Shown here: one piece after another, positions 1 to 7,042 of the stretch
How positions within the stretch are numbered: position 1 is the first letter of the stretch
How the letters are laid out: each line of letters opens with the position of its first letter
Assembly: GCA_945957075.1 (NCBI GenBank)
Contig: CAMFJP010000046.1
Span: forward strand, 1-9,390
Origin: an uncultured Chlamydiae bacterium
GTDB taxonomy: Bacteria; Chlamydiota; Chlamydiia; Chlamydiales; Rhabdochlamydiaceae
Length of the DNA: 9,390 nt
Direction: 5' to 3'
Translations under genes and position numbers: made by a program
Notes under the pieces: model-generated
What the model saw: the letters and a program-made list of their open reading frames with translations, nothing else
Database searches by the model: none
Told to the model about the DNA's origin: nothing

Positions 1-2
1 TC

Positions 3-1379
3 TTAAGACCTTAGAGCTTTTCCTCTTTTCATAAAGCCCTCATATCGCTTGCTAAGTAACTGAGCTTCAATCTGCTTTGTAGTATCTAAGACTACACCAA
101 CAATAATCAATAGGGAGGTTCCCCCAAAAAAATAAGTAATGGTCGCATCGACATTCAAAACCCTACCAACTATCTGAGGCAAAATAGCAATTAGGGCTAA
201 AAATACAGCCCCGACTAGAGTAATGCGATTCATTGTCGATTCTAAAAAATCTTGAGTTGGCTTTCCTTGTCTTACACCCGGAATAAATGCGCCATTTTTC
301 TTCATGTCAGAAGCAATCTGTTCTGGATGAAACTGAGTAGCTGTCCAAAAATAGGTGAAGAACAAAATCAAAAGCACATACAACGTGGTATAAACCCAAC
401 TTCCCGGAGAAAGCCAAGCTGTCATGCTGCCAACCCAACTAGCTTTACCCAAGAACTGCACTAAAGTTGCAGGAAACATTAAAAGCGAAGAGGCAAAAAT
501 AACCGGTATAACGCCAGCATAATTTACCTTTAAAGGAATGTAAGCACTAGAACCTTGAACCTCATGTCTTCCTACAACCCGTCTTGCGTACTGCAAAGGA
601 ATTTTTCTCTGCCCCTGAATAATTAAAATTGTGCCAACAATAATCAAAACGAAAACACCACTTAAAGCCACAAGAGAAGAAAAAGTCAACTGTCCAGGTT
701 CTTGAGAATCTAAATTAAGCTGCCTAATGATGGAACCAAGAGTTGTTGGAAGAGAGGAAAGAATTCCAACTGTAATAATTAAGCTAATCCCGTTACCAAC
801 CCCTTTTTCTGAAATCTGCTCTCCTATCCACATAAGCAAAGCCGTTCCAGCTGTCATCGTTGCAATTACAACAAGATAAAATAGCCAAGGAACTCCTGCA
901 ATCTGCACGCGCATTAATTCGCTGACGATAATGCCTGGATTACTACTACTAAGTTGAATCGCATACTTAGCAAACAGTGTCGACTGAAAAACGGCAAGAA
1001 GAATTGTGAGCATGCGTATCCATCGGCCTAATTTACGCTTGCCTAAATCGCTATTTTCTCTAATTTCCCTTTGTAAGCTAGGCACCAATGCTACTAAGAG
1101 CTGCATAATAATCGAAGCTGAGATATAAGGCATGACACCAAGAGCCACTACCGTCATTTGAGCAAAAGCCCCACCGGAAAATATATCCATCAACTGAAAG
1201 AGATTTTGCCCCCCTCCCGTTGCATAGCGAAACAACTCCACAGCAGCGCTGCCATTAATTCCAGGAACAGGAATCTGCGCCCCAATGCGACAAACAACAA
1301 GCATGAGCAAAGTAAACACAATCTTTACTCTCAACTCTGATACGGAAAAAATCTTCAATAGACCATTTATCATGTTCAT
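3..1379 (-). CDS. secY: Preprotein translocase subunit SecY
   Basis: SecY is the pore-forming subunit of the SecYEG channel, which moves unfolded preproteins across or into the inner membrane with SecA or the ribosome. The 458-residue product shows the expected ten hydrophobic segments, roughly at residues 19-37, 75-100, 119-141, 164-187, 195-217, 235-254, 287-310, 328-349, 384-405 and 413-432. The plug region after IPVPG (36-40) and the cytosolic C5 loop [16 protein letters not shown] (360-375), including the conserved arginine at 370, are intact. It is the last gene of the cluster in this window and follows rplO after a 106-nt gap. An AAGGGA lies 15 nt before the chosen ATG. A second ATG two codons in (1373) aligns better with the remembered C. 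trachomatis N-terminus, so the start is uncertain by two residues. The identity is very secure. Confidence 0.98.
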   Translation of the reverse strand: MNMINGLLKIFSVSELRVKIVFTLLMLVVCRIGAQIPVPGINGSAAVELFRYATGGGQNLFQLMDIFSGGAFAQMTVVALGVMPYISASIIMQLLVALVPSLQREIRENSDLGKRKLGRWIRMLTILLAVFQSTLFAKYAIQLSSSNPGIIVSELMRVQIAGVPWLFYLVVIATMTAGTALLMWIGEQISEKGVGNGISLIITVGILSSLPTTLGSIIRQLNLDSQEPGQLTFSSLVALSGVFVLIIVGTILIIQGQRKIPLQYARRVVGRHEVQGSSAYIPLKVNYAGVIPVIFASSLLMFPATLVQFLGKASWVGSMTAWLSPGSWVYTTLYVLLILFFTYFWTATQFHPEQIASDMKKNGAFIPGVRQGKPTQDFLESTMNRITLVGAVFLALIAILPQIVGRVLNVDATITYFFGGTSLLIIVGVVLDTTKQIEAQLLSKRYEGFMKRGKALRS

Positions 1380-1383
1380 ACAA

Positions 1384-1410
1384 AAATCTGCAGATCCCTT
1401 ATGAAGATTT
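1384..1410 (-). promoter_or_regulatory. Weak SD-in-loop structure before secY
   Basis: In the secY-sense strand, AAATCT (1405-1410) and AGATTT (1384-1389) can form a 6-bp stem. The 15-nt loop between them holds AAGGGA, the only Shine-Dalgarno candidate for secY. A 10-bp palindrome ATCTGCAGAT (1386-1395) overlaps it. The stem is AU-rich and short, so it may not be stable. I list it mainly because the SD lies unusually far (15 nt) from the annotated ATG. Confidence 0.25.
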
Positions 1411-1413
1411 CAC

Positions 1414-1445
1414 TTGCTTGCAAAAACTACTTCTTTTGCAAGCAA
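1414..1445. repeat. Perfect 12-bp inverted repeat in the rplO-secY gap
   Basis: The arms TTGCTTGCAAAA (1414-1425) and TTTTGCAAGCAA (1434-1445) are exact reverse complements separated by 8 nt. In the secY-sense RNA this would form a 12-bp stem with an 8-nt loop, about 35 nt upstream of the secY start. Neither side is followed by a run of T, so it does not look like an intrinsic terminator. It could be an RNA processing or stability element, or a binding site for a dimeric DNA-binding protein. Its role is unknown. Confidence 0.75.
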
Positions 1446-1485
1446 AACGAATTTCGAAAGAGGTCTTATGTTGAAAAACAGGATT

Positions 1486-1947
1486 TTATACAGATCGAAG
1501 AGAAAAAGAAATACTTTTCTTTTCCAACTTCTCTCTAGCCGATGCAGACATCTCATCCGCCTCTATGGAGACTTTTTTATTTAGCTCTCCATGAGCAAGA
1601 ATCTTAAGCCCACCTACAGCTTGCCTACGTGAAAGGTATCCTTTAATAAACAAAGTCTCTATATTAACGACCTCTCCATCATCAAAAAGCTTATCTATAG
1701 TAGAAAGGTTAATCGCCACTGGCTCTGATCGGAACCTGGCATTACTAAAACCGCGACAAGGAAGCTTGCGATACAAAGGAAGCTGTCCACCTTCATATCC
1801 ATAACGTCTCTTGTAACCAGAGCGCGCTTTATCTCCCTTAACACCTCTACAGCATGTTTTGCCACGCTTTGAACCAAGTCCTCTTCCAACGCGCTGTACT
1901 TTTTCTTTAGCACGATGCGTGTTCATCAATGTCGATAATGTAATCAT
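1486..1947 (-). CDS. rplO: 50S ribosomal protein L15
   Basis: L15 is a late-assembling large-subunit protein that contacts 23S rRNA through a long basic N-terminal extension. The 153-residue product begins with an arginine/lysine- and glycine-rich segment, including GRGLGSKRGKT (21-31) and SGYKRRYGYEGGQLPLYRKLP (from about 43). The globular C-terminal domain follows. Where many homologues read GKTSGRG, this one has GKTCCRG (29-35), a local variant. The ATG overlaps the rpsE stop as ATGA, and AGAGGG lies five nucleotides upstream, inside rpsE. In the usual spc order rpmD (L30) would lie between rpsE and rplO. The four-base overlap leaves no room for it. Confidence 0.97.
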   Translation of the reverse strand: MITLSTLMNTHRAKEKVQRVGRGLGSKRGKTCCRGVKGDKARSGYKRRYGYEGGQLPLYRKLPCRGFSNARFRSEPVAINLSTIDKLFDDGEVVNIETLFIKGYLSRRQAVGGLKILAHGELNKKVSIEADEMSASAREKLEKKSISFSLRSV

Positions 1948-2444
1948 GTTATCCCTCTCGCAGCTAGAGCGTCTTGACGATTTTTTAGAGAAAGAAGAGC
2001 ACGCAATGTGGCTCTCACTTGGTTAAAGGGATTATTGGAACCCAAACTTTTTCCCACTACATCCTTTACACCACCAAGCTCTAATACGGCACGCATTTTA
2101 GATCCTGCAATGATCCCCGTTCCCTCTGGAGCTGGCTTCAACAAAACCATAGCACCATCCCACTCCATATACACTTCATGAGGAATGGTATTACCCTCTC
2201 TTTCAAAAGCAAGAACATTTTTTCGCGCTGCTTCACCAGCTTTACGAATTGCATCGGACACCTCATTTGCTTTAGCAAAGCCAAAGCCTACATGTCCCTG
2301 TCCATCCCCAATCAGAACGAGAGCAGAAAAACTAAACTTTCTTCCACCTTTTACCACTTTAGAGCAGCGATTAATATACAGAACTTTCTCTTCGAACTCT
2401 GTACCATACTCTTCGGCATGCTGACTACGCCCTTCTTTTAGCAT
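1944..2444 (-). CDS. rpsE: 30S ribosomal protein S5
   Basis: S5 sits at the mRNA entry side of the 30S subunit and is important for decoding fidelity and mRNA unwinding with S3 and S4. The 166-residue product has the N-terminal double-stranded-RNA-binding-like S5 domain, with VNR-type start [20 protein letters not shown] at about 23-42 and [17 protein letters not shown] at 53-69. The C-terminal domain carries [22 protein letters not shown] (from 108) and [13 protein letters not shown] (133-145). Length matches chlamydial homologues. The start is well supported by AAGGA seven nucleotides before the ATG. It follows rplR after 24 nt and its stop overlaps the rplO start. Confidence 0.98.
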   Translation of the reverse strand: MLKEGRSQHAEEYGTEFEEKVLYINRCSKVVKGGRKFSFSALVLIGDGQGHVGFGFAKANEVSDAIRKAGEAARKNVLAFEREGNTIPHEVYMEWDGAMVLLKPAPEGTGIIAGSKMRAVLELGGVKDVVGKSLGSNNPFNQVRATLRALLSLKNRQDALAARGIT

Positions 2445-2468
2445 CTCTCTTTCCTTTCACCAGTATGA

Positions 2469-2840
2469 TTAAAATTGCATTCCGCCTTCGCGTGCGCCTT
2501 CTGCCAACTCTGCAATAACGCCATGAAACTTATAATATCCTCTATCAAAAACGAGCTTATGCACATTGTGCTCTTTTGCGATTTTCGCAATATGCAACCC
2601 AATATGCTTCGCTGAAAGCTTAGTTTTTTTATTAAACTCTCCTGCTCTATAAGCCTTTTGCATTGTCCCCGCAGAAGCTACGGTTTTTCCCTCTTCATCA
2701 TTGATAAGCTGCGCTAAAATGTGCTTATTGCTTCTATGAACAGAAAGGCGAGGTTTTTCAGCTGTGCCACGCACTTGCTTACTCACACGCATTTTACGTC
2801 TTGCGCGCCTTACATTGCGCTTCTCTATTTCACTATTCAT
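2469..2840 (-). CDS. rplR: 50S ribosomal protein L18
   Basis: L18 binds 5S rRNA and, with L5, attaches the 5S particle to the central protuberance of the 50S subunit. The 123-residue product has a basic, arginine-rich N-terminus (residues 8-20) typical of the flexible RNA-binding tail. It is followed by the conserved core with KPRLSVHRSNKHILAQLI (29-46) and the C-terminal signature VFDRGYYKFHGVIAELAEGAREGGMQF. Its ATG lies six nucleotides after the rplF stop, and TAAGGA sits only about three nucleotides before the ATG, closer than usual. Coupling to rplF translation is therefore likely to matter. Confidence 0.98.
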   Translation of the reverse strand: MNSEIEKRNVRRARRKMRVSKQVRGTAEKPRLSVHRSNKHILAQLINDEEGKTVASAGTMQKAYRAGEFNKKTKLSAKHIGLHIAKIAKEHNVHKLVFDRGYYKFHGVIAELAEGAREGGMQF

Positions 2841-2846
2841 ATTTCC

Positions 2847-3398
2847 TTACGCTCCCTTCCCTTTAGCAGCCTTACCAGCCTTTTTGCGCACATGCTCATT
2901 TTCATAACGAATCCCCTTGCCTTTATAAGGCTCCGGAGGGCGCATCCCACGTACAGTAGCTGCAAACTGACCTACAGCCTGCTTATCTGATCCTGAAATC
3001 ACAATAAGAACGTTCTTCTCTACGGTCACCTGAACATTTTCAGGAATATCCAGCTTAGTAGGATGGGAATATCCAAGTTGTAGATCTAAAACACGACCTT
3101 GCAGGGTAGCGCGATATCCAACACCAACAAGACTCAAACGTTTTTCAAATCCTTTGGAGACGCCTACTATCATATTATTAATTAACGCACGAGAAAGGCC
3201 ATGAACTGCCCTATGCATCTCGACGTTTTCATCTTTTTCCACTAAAACAAACCCATCTTCTGCCTTCATATAGATACCCGGCGCAAAAGCATGGGAAAGA
3301 GTCCCTTTAGGACCTTTAACACTCACAACTCCCTCTTGAGAGGTTGTCAACTCTACACCTTTAGGCAGAGGGACAGGAGATTTTCCAAGACGCGACAT
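2847..3398 (-). CDS. rplF: 50S ribosomal protein L6
   Basis: L6 lies near the base of the L7/L12 stalk and the sarcin-ricin loop, where elongation factors dock. I start it at the ATG at 3398, giving 183 residues (MSRLGKSPV...). A longer in-frame reading begins with a TTG at 3404, but AAAGG (3405-3409) abuts that codon and is a normal six nucleotides from the ATG. The remembered C. trachomatis protein also starts MSR. The two repeated alpha/beta domains are intact, with GFEKRLSLVGVGYRA in the first half and the signature MRPPEPYKGKGIRYENE (about 152-168) in the second. The tail is lysine-rich. rpsH ends 18 nt upstream. Confidence 0.97.
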   Translation of the reverse strand: MSRLGKSPVPLPKGVELTTSQEGVVSVKGPKGTLSHAFAPGIYMKAEDGFVLVEKDENVEMHRAVHGLSRALINNMIVGVSKGFEKRLSLVGVGYRATLQGRVLDLQLGYSHPTKLDIPENVQVTVEKNVLIVISGSDKQAVGQFAATVRGMRPPEPYKGKGIRYENEHVRKKAGKAAKGKGA

Positions 3399-3404
3399 GT
3401 ACAA

Positions 3405-3409
3405 CCTTT
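3405..3409 (-). promoter_or_regulatory. rplF ribosome-binding site that decides the start
   Basis: AAAGG on the minus strand is followed by the six-nucleotide spacer TTGTAC and then ATG at 3398. This spacing favours the ATG over the TTG at 3404, which would leave no spacer at all. Confidence 0.7.
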
Positions 3410-3416
3410 CTTTAAA

Positions 3417-3809
3417 TTACCACACAAAACAAAGAAGCTCGCCACCCACTTTGAGTCTACGCGCCGTTTCCCCATCAACAACTCCTTCTGGCGTAGACAA
3501 TATAGCAATGCCCAAACCATCAAGAACGCGAGGGATACTTTTATATCCAATATAACGACGCAAACCTGGGGACGACTTTCGTTTTAATCCTTGAATCACG
3601 GGTGCTTTGTTATTGCCATACTTTAAAAAGACCCTTACCCGACGGGTCTCATCATTCACAAGGAAATTTTCTACAAACCCTTGGTCTTTCAACACCTGAA
3701 CAATGCCTAATTTAAGTCGGCTTTTATCAAAATCAACATACCTGTGCCCTGCGGATTTTGCATTGCGAACACGAGTCAAAAGATCAGATACGGGATCGTG
3801 TAGTGCCAT
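3417..3809 (-). CDS. rpsH: 30S ribosomal protein S8
   Basis: S8 binds helix 21 of 16S rRNA and is a primary organiser of the 30S central domain. In E. coli it also represses the spc operon by binding mRNA near rplE. The 130-residue product starts MALHDPVSDLLTRVRNA, as expected. It carries the C-terminal RNA-binding motif GLGIAILSTPEGVVDGETARR (about 98-118) and ends GGELLCFVW. A strong TAAGGAG ten nucleotides before the ATG lies inside the rplE 3' end, and only one base separates the rplE stop from this start. rpsN (S14), usual between rplE and rpsH, is absent here. Confidence 0.98.
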   Translation of the reverse strand: MALHDPVSDLLTRVRNAKSAGHRYVDFDKSRLKLGIVQVLKDQGFVENFLVNDETRRVRVFLKYGNNKAPVIQGLKRKSSPGLRRYIGYKSIPRVLDGLGIAILSTPEGVVDGETARRLKVGGELLCFVW

Positions 3810-3810
3810 A

Positions 3811-4353
3811 TTATTCTATCTCCTTAAAGGGGAAACCTAGCCCTTGTAACAACTCTACACACTCTCCATCCGTGGTAGCGCTGGTTACAAAAGTGATATT
3901 CATTCCCTGTGTCCTTTTTACTTCATCCAAGTTAAGCTCTGGAAATATCTGTTGCTCTTCAATGCCCAAGGAATAGCTACCTCTTCCATCACCACGCCTA
4001 GAAAACCCTCTAAAGTCGCGAATGCGAGGAGAAACAATGTGACAAAATCGATCAAAAAAGTCAAACATACGCTTGCTACGCAAGGTAACTTTAAGACCAA
4101 TCGTCTGTCCCTCTCTTAATTTAAAGTTAGCAATCGCTTTTTTTGATCTTGTCAATATAGGCTTTTGACCGGAAATCAAAGATAACTCTTTAATGCAATC
4201 CTGCACAGCATTCTTATCTTTTACAGCCTCTGCAAGTCCCATGCTAATAACAATTTTTTTCAGCTTAGGAACAAGCATCGCATTAGGGTATTTAAACTTA
4301 TCAAGAAGGGCCCCTTTTACTTCCTTCTCGTACTTTTGCTTGATTCTAGACAT
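3811..4353 (-). CDS. rplE: 50S ribosomal protein L5
   Basis: L5 binds 5S rRNA, forms part of the central protuberance and contacts the 30S head and P-site tRNA. The 180-residue product has the family features [14 protein letters not shown] (33-46), the P-site-loop region [26 protein letters not shown] (from about 61), and [30 protein letters not shown] (from about 111). The length equals that of bacterial homologues. Its ATG lies inside the last codons of rplX, giving an 8-nt overlap (ATGTCTAG). No strong SD is visible (only AGAG-like purines), so it probably depends on ribosomes finishing rplX. Confidence 0.98.
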   Translation of the reverse strand: MSRIKQKYEKEVKGALLDKFKYPNAMLVPKLKKIVISMGLAEAVKDKNAVQDCIKELSLISGQKPILTRSKKAIANFKLREGQTIGLKVTLRSKRMFDFFDRFCHIVSPRIRDFRGFSRRGDGRGSYSLGIEEQQIFPELNLDEVKRTQGMNITFVTSATTDGECVELLQGLGFPFKEIE

Positions 4354-4690
4354 GATTTACTCTGCTCTTTCGGAGGTGACGATATACAACTTCCTTTCCG
4401 GAATCTACATAAAACAGCTCTTTGCCTCCATTGGCAAGAGTGCGGGCCTTAACAGAAATAGGAACTCCCGATTCATTGCATAGAGAAACATTAGAAATAT
4501 GCATAGGCATCTCTCTCTCAATAATATCGGAGCTTGCAACTTGCGTTCTGCGTTTCATATGTCTTTTGCGCACATTAAGACCTCTTACGACGACAAGATC
4601 CCCTTTTCTAGTGAGGACAGTCCCAGTCTTTCCTTTGTCATTGCCTGCAATTACAAGCACTTTATCGTCTTTTTTAATCCATTTACTCAC
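4346..4690 (-). CDS. rplX: 50S ribosomal protein L24
   Basis: L24 is an assembly initiator that binds the 5' domain of 23S rRNA early in 50S formation. The 114-residue product begins with a KOW motif, [16 protein letters not shown] (11-26), followed by [14 protein letters not shown] (33-46) and [10 protein letters not shown] (61-70). The start codon is GTG, well supported by GAGGAG (4699-4704) eight nucleotides upstream. The last codons overlap the rplE start by eight nucleotides, and rplN ends 16 nt upstream. Confidence 0.98.
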   Translation of the reverse strand: MSKWIKKDDKVLVIAGNDKGKTGTVLTRKGDLVVVRGLNVRKRHMKRRTQVASSDIIEREMPMHISNVSLCNESGVPISVKARTLANGGKELFYVDSGKEVVYRHLRKSRVNHV

Positions 4691-4698
4691 AGTCCCTT

Positions 4699-4704
4699 CT
4701 CCTC
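4699..4704 (-). promoter_or_regulatory. Strong ribosome-binding site for the GTG start of rplX
   Basis: GAGGAG on the minus strand, eight nucleotides before GTG at 4690, supports the non-ATG start of L24. Confidence 0.75.
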
Positions 4705-4706
4705 AT

Positions 4707-5075
4707 TTAGATCACTTCGGGCGCCAAAGAGGTAATCTTAACAAATCCTTTTTCTCTGACTTCTCGCGCTACAGGTCCAAAAATACGAGTCCCTTTAGGA
4801 TTATCTTTCTCGTCAATAATGACACAGCTGTTGTCATAAAAACGCAAAAAAGAACCATCAGGACGACGAATATAGGAATGCGTACGAACAATAACCGCTC
4901 TAACTACATCACCTTTTTTTACACTGCCCTTAGCATCTGCTTCTTTTACAGCACAAATAATAATATCGCCTACATGGGCATAGCGACGCTTTGATCCGCC
5001 GAGCACCTTAAAACAACGTACTCTTTTAGCTCCTGTATTGTCCGCTACTTCCAGTTCACTTTCTTGCTGAATCAT
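4707..5075 (-). CDS. rplN: 50S ribosomal protein L14
   Basis: L14 lies at the subunit interface, forms bridges to 16S rRNA and is a docking point for RsfS. The 122-residue product shows the five-stranded barrel family sequence: [19 protein letters not shown] at the start, [14 protein letters not shown] (26-39), and the signature [14 protein letters not shown] (95-108). Length is exactly that expected. In E. coli this gene opens the spc operon. Here it follows rpsQ after 44 nt. The SD AAGAGG sits seven nucleotides before the ATG but is complementary to a segment of rpsQ (see the regulatory entry at 5076-5174), so its translation may depend on rpsQ being translated. Confidence 0.98.
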   Translation of the reverse strand: MIQQESELEVADNTGAKRVRCFKVLGGSKRRYAHVGDIIICAVKEADAKGSVKKGDVVRAVIVRTHSYIRRPDGSFLRFYDNSCVIIDEKDNPKGTRIFGPVAREVREKGFVKITSLAPEVI

Positions 5076-5174
5076 GACAAGACCTCTTCGAGATTATAAA
5101 AATAAACCATTAAAAACAACTACGATACGACGGAAACTACTCTCCAGCACTTCAGCTTAGAAAGAGGTCTTGTC
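5076..5174 (-). promoter_or_regulatory. Predicted RBS-sequestering hairpin upstream of rplN
   Basis: In the mRNA sense, GACAAGACCTCTT (5174 to 5162, inside the rpsQ codons for part of ETRPLS) is the exact complement of AAGAGGTCTTGTC (5088 to 5076), which ends just before the rplN ATG. The 13-bp stem would hide the SD AAGAGG (5083-5088) and close a 73-nt loop that includes the rpsQ stop. A ribosome moving through the end of rpsQ would open it, which would give coupled expression of S17 and L14. The pairing is seen directly. The regulatory role is inferred. Confidence 0.5.
5093..5098 (-). promoter_or_regulatory. Possible -10 element at the S10/spc junction
   Basis: The 44-nt rpsQ-rplN gap contains TATAAT on the minus strand within a T-rich stretch. 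The best -35-like hexamer, TTGTTT, is 15 nt upstream, too close and only half matching. E. coli has its spc promoter at this same junction, which is the main reason to record it. Initiation here would leave a very short leader of about ten nucleotides. Confidence 0.2.
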
Positions 5175-5380
5175 TCAACAATACGCACTTTTTGCCCGAT
5201 CTGCACACTCGCTGCGTCTTCAATATGGGCGTAATATTTTTTTTCACGTAAAACCACTTTTTCAAAATAAGGGTGTCGCATAGCGTGAGACACGCTTACA
5301 ACGACTGTCTTTTGCATTTTATTTGAAACGACAACGCCCTCTCTAACTTTGCGCGCAGCTCTCGTCGTGGATCCTTTCAT
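5120..5380 (-). CDS. rpsQ: 30S ribosomal protein S17
   Basis: S17 is a primary 16S rRNA-binding protein of the 30S body with an OB fold. The 86-residue product has a basic N-terminus, then GVVVSNKMQKTVVVSV (15-30), RHPYFEKVVLREKKYYAHIED (from about 35) and the signature VRIVETRPLSKLKCWRVV (66-83). The ATG at 5380 has AGGAAG six nucleotides upstream, and rpmC ends 16 nt before it. The codons for part of ETRPLS also form one arm of the predicted hairpin over the rplN start, so this stretch may be under both protein and RNA constraint. Confidence 0.98.
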   Translation of the reverse strand: MKGSTTRAARKVREGVVVSNKMQKTVVVSVSHAMRHPYFEKVVLREKKYYAHIEDAASVQIGQKVRIVETRPLSKLKCWRVVSVVS

Positions 5381-5396
5381 GTTTTTCTTCCTGCCT

Positions 5397-5618
5397 TTAT
5401 GCTATCTGGCGCAAATCTACGCCTTTTTCCCTTAAAATAGTCAGCACACGCGCTTTATCGCGGCGTATTTTACGAAAAAGGTGCGGCCTTTCAATTTTTC
5501 TGACTGTTCTTAATTCATTATTTAAATCAAAAAGCTCTCTGGAGAGGTCGCGATATGCGGCACGCAGCTCTTCAGAAGACAATTCTCTTAATTCTTTAGA
5601 TCGTCGTATCTGTGTCAT
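5397..5618 (-). CDS. rpmC: 50S ribosomal protein L29
   Basis: L29 is a small helical hairpin near the polypeptide exit tunnel, close to L23, where signal recognition particle and trigger factor dock. The 73-residue product is charged and helical. It has ELRELSSEELRAAYRDLSRELFDLNNELRT (from about 10) as the first helix and RPHLFRKIRRDKARVLTILREK as the second, which matches the family signature region. It lies five nucleotides after the rplP stop, with GGAGAGGG about ten nucleotides before its ATG inside the rplP 3' end. Identity is secure from sequence pattern, length and position. Confidence 0.96.
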   Translation of the reverse strand: MTQIRRSKELRELSSEELRAAYRDLSRELFDLNNELRTVRKIERPHLFRKIRRDKARVLTILREKGVDLRQIA

Positions 5619-5623
5619 TCTTA

Positions 5624-6043
5624 TTATACCCTCTCCACACGCTCTACGAAACGTGTTTTAATACCTAGTTTTGCAGCTGCACGGCGCAACGCTTGCTGAG
5701 CCATCTCCTTAGAGACTCCTCCCACTTCAAACAGCACGCGGCCTGGACGCACGACGGCTACCCAATGATCTGGAGCTCCTTTTCCCTTTCCCATTCTTGT
5801 TTCTGCTGGCTTTTTAGAAACCGATTTATCAGGAAAAATGCGAATCCAAACTTTTCCACGACGATTAAAATAACGGTTAATCGCAACGCGGCATGCTTCT
5901 ATCTGGTGATTGGTTATTCTACCCCGATCCAGGGCTTGCATTCCAAAATCGCCGAAATCTATAAAACATCCAGCTTTACTTAAACCGGCCTGTTGGCCTT
6001 TTTGCATTTTGCGAAATTTCATTCGCGCTGGCATGAGAGCCAT
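5624..6043 (-). CDS. rplP: 50S ribosomal protein L16
   Basis: L16 reaches toward the peptidyl transferase centre and helps position A-site tRNA. The 139-residue product matches the remembered C. trachomatis protein over long stretches, for example [12 protein letters not shown] (48-59), [19 protein letters not shown] (63-81) and [19 protein letters not shown] (84-102), and ends RFVERVERV. This is one of the stronger clues to a chlamydial source. GGAGG lies six nucleotides before the ATG, inside the end of rpsC, and two nucleotides separate the rpsC stop from this start. A second ATG three codons in is possible but less well spaced. Confidence 0.98.
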   Translation of the reverse strand: MALMPARMKFRKMQKGQQAGLSKAGCFIDFGDFGMQALDRGRITNHQIEACRVAINRYFNRRGKVWIRIFPDKSVSKKPAETRMGKGKGAPDHWVAVVRPGRVLFEVGGVSKEMAQQALRRAAAKLGIKTRFVERVERV

Positions 6044-6045
6044 GA

Positions 6046-6699
6046 TTAGCCTCCCCTTGGTTTAGAAACAAGCACGACATCCTCGCCCTTATTGATCCAC
6101 ACTTTAACTCCAATAGAGCCATAAGTGGTCTCTGCCCTGCCTGTACCGTAATCGATGTCCGCACGTATTGTATGCAATGGAATACGCCCTTCTTTATACC
6201 ACTCAGCACGGGCGATCTCTGCTCCACCAATCCTACCTGACAACTTTACTTTGATTCCCGCAGCACCCGCGTCCATAGACGCCTGCATAGCCTTCTTCAT
6301 GACGCGTCTAAAAGGCACACGACGCTCTAATTGCTTGGCAATCGCATCAGCCACAAGCTTAGCATCAAGATCCGGACGCTTAATTTCTTCAACCTCTATC
6401 CAAATCTCTTTGCCCGTAAGCTTTTTCAACTCCTGCTTAAGAACATCGATTTCTGCACCTTTTTTTCCTATCACAAGACCTGGGCGCGCTGTACAAATTG
6501 TCACCTCAATCTTGTCGCTCATTCTCTTTATAAGAAATCTAGAAGCCCCTACACAACAAGGCTTAGAAAGCAAAATAGTACGCAGTTTAAGATCCTCAGC
6601 TAAATGAGAACCAAATTCTTGTTTATTTGCATACCAGACCGATCTCCAGTCTTTCTTACGCGCTAACCTAAAGCCTATCGGGGATGTCTTTTGTCCCAT
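6046..6699 (-). CDS. rpsC: 30S ribosomal protein S3
   Basis: S3 forms the mRNA entry channel of the 30S head together with S4 and S5 and takes part in mRNA unwinding. The 217-residue product starts [12 protein letters not shown]. It carries a type II KH domain with the GxxG loop in [10 protein letters not shown] (75-84), then the basic patch [12 protein letters not shown] (127-138) linked to helicase activity in E. coli. The C-terminal domain shows [31 protein letters not shown] (155-185). GAGGAG is only three nucleotides from the ATG, a tight spacing, and rplV ends seven nucleotides upstream. Confidence 0.98.
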   Translation of the reverse strand: MGQKTSPIGFRLARKKDWRSVWYANKQEFGSHLAEDLKLRTILLSKPCCVGASRFLIKRMSDKIEVTICTARPGLVIGKKGAEIDVLKQELKKLTGKEIWIEVEEIKRPDLDAKLVADAIAKQLERRVPFRRVMKKAMQASMDAGAAGIKVKLSGRIGGAEIARAEWYKEGRIPLHTIRADIDYGTGRAETTYGSIGVKVWINKGEDVVLVSKPRGG

Positions 6700-6706
6700 T
6701 ATCTCC

Positions 6707-7042
6707 TCACTCAGCTGCTACAATGATTGTGAAGTGGGAAGTCCGTTTCATCACCGGCACTCTACCCCCACGACTTTTGGATTTTGCTCTTTTAATAACA
6801 GGACCCGGATCAACACGCACTTCACTTACAATTAAGTTTTCAGTACGCACATCCAACTGCGTCTCCGCATTGGCCACAGCACTCTTCAACGTTTTTTGCA
6901 GCATCTTGCCCGCTTTTAACTGACACGTCTGCAGCTGAAACCGCGCCTGCTCTACGCCCAAACCACGAATTAAATCCGCAGCAAGCCGCGCTTTCCTAGG
7001 AGGAACGCGCATATATTTAGATTTTGCTATCGCTTTCTTCAT
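6707..7042 (-). CDS. rplV: 50S ribosomal protein L22
   Basis: L22 lines the peptide exit tunnel. Its long beta-hairpin forms part of the constriction where macrolides and stalling peptides act. The 111-residue product has the globular part with [18 protein letters not shown] (10-27) and ALxNAxAN-like [13 protein letters not shown] (50-62). The hairpin [29 protein letters not shown] (from about 78) appears intact, with no deletion or duplication at the tip visible by eye. The ATG overlaps the rpsS stop as TAATG, with GGTGGAG seven nucleotides upstream. These SD bases also encode the last residues of S19. Confidence 0.98.
   Translation of the reverse strand: MKKAIAKSKYMRVPPRKARLAADLIRGLGVEQARFQLQTCQLKAGKMLQKTLKSAVANAETQLDVRTENLIVSEVRVDPGPVIKRAKSKSRGGRVPVMKRTSHFTIIVAAE

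Noticed and set aside
1414..1445. The rplO-secY dyad as an intrinsic terminator
   Set aside because: No T-run follows the stem on either strand, and secY is normally co-transcribed with rplO.
1456..1467. 12-nt direct repeat GAAAGAGGTCTT shared with 5160-5171
   Set aside because: A 12-nt match somewhere in 9.4 kb is expected by chance, and one copy is fixed by S17 coding sequence.
4371..4380. GTCACCTCCG in the sense strand of rplX resembles the anti-SD tail of 16S rRNA
   Set aside because: It is an ordinary stretch of rplX codons, and a match this short is expected by chance.
4422..4994. 190-codon open frame on the plus strand opposite rplX and rplN
   Set aside because: It lies antisense to two well-conserved genes, spans their junction, and its translation has low-complexity Ser/Thr/Leu content with no recognisable family. 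Similar plus-strand frames opposite rpsC (6155-6607) and rplB (7245-7682, 7734-8105) were rejected for the same reason.
5623..5628. TATAAT on the minus strand just before rpmC
   Set aside because: No acceptable -35 lies 15-19 nt upstream, and the hexamer partly consists of the rplP stop region in a tightly packed junction.
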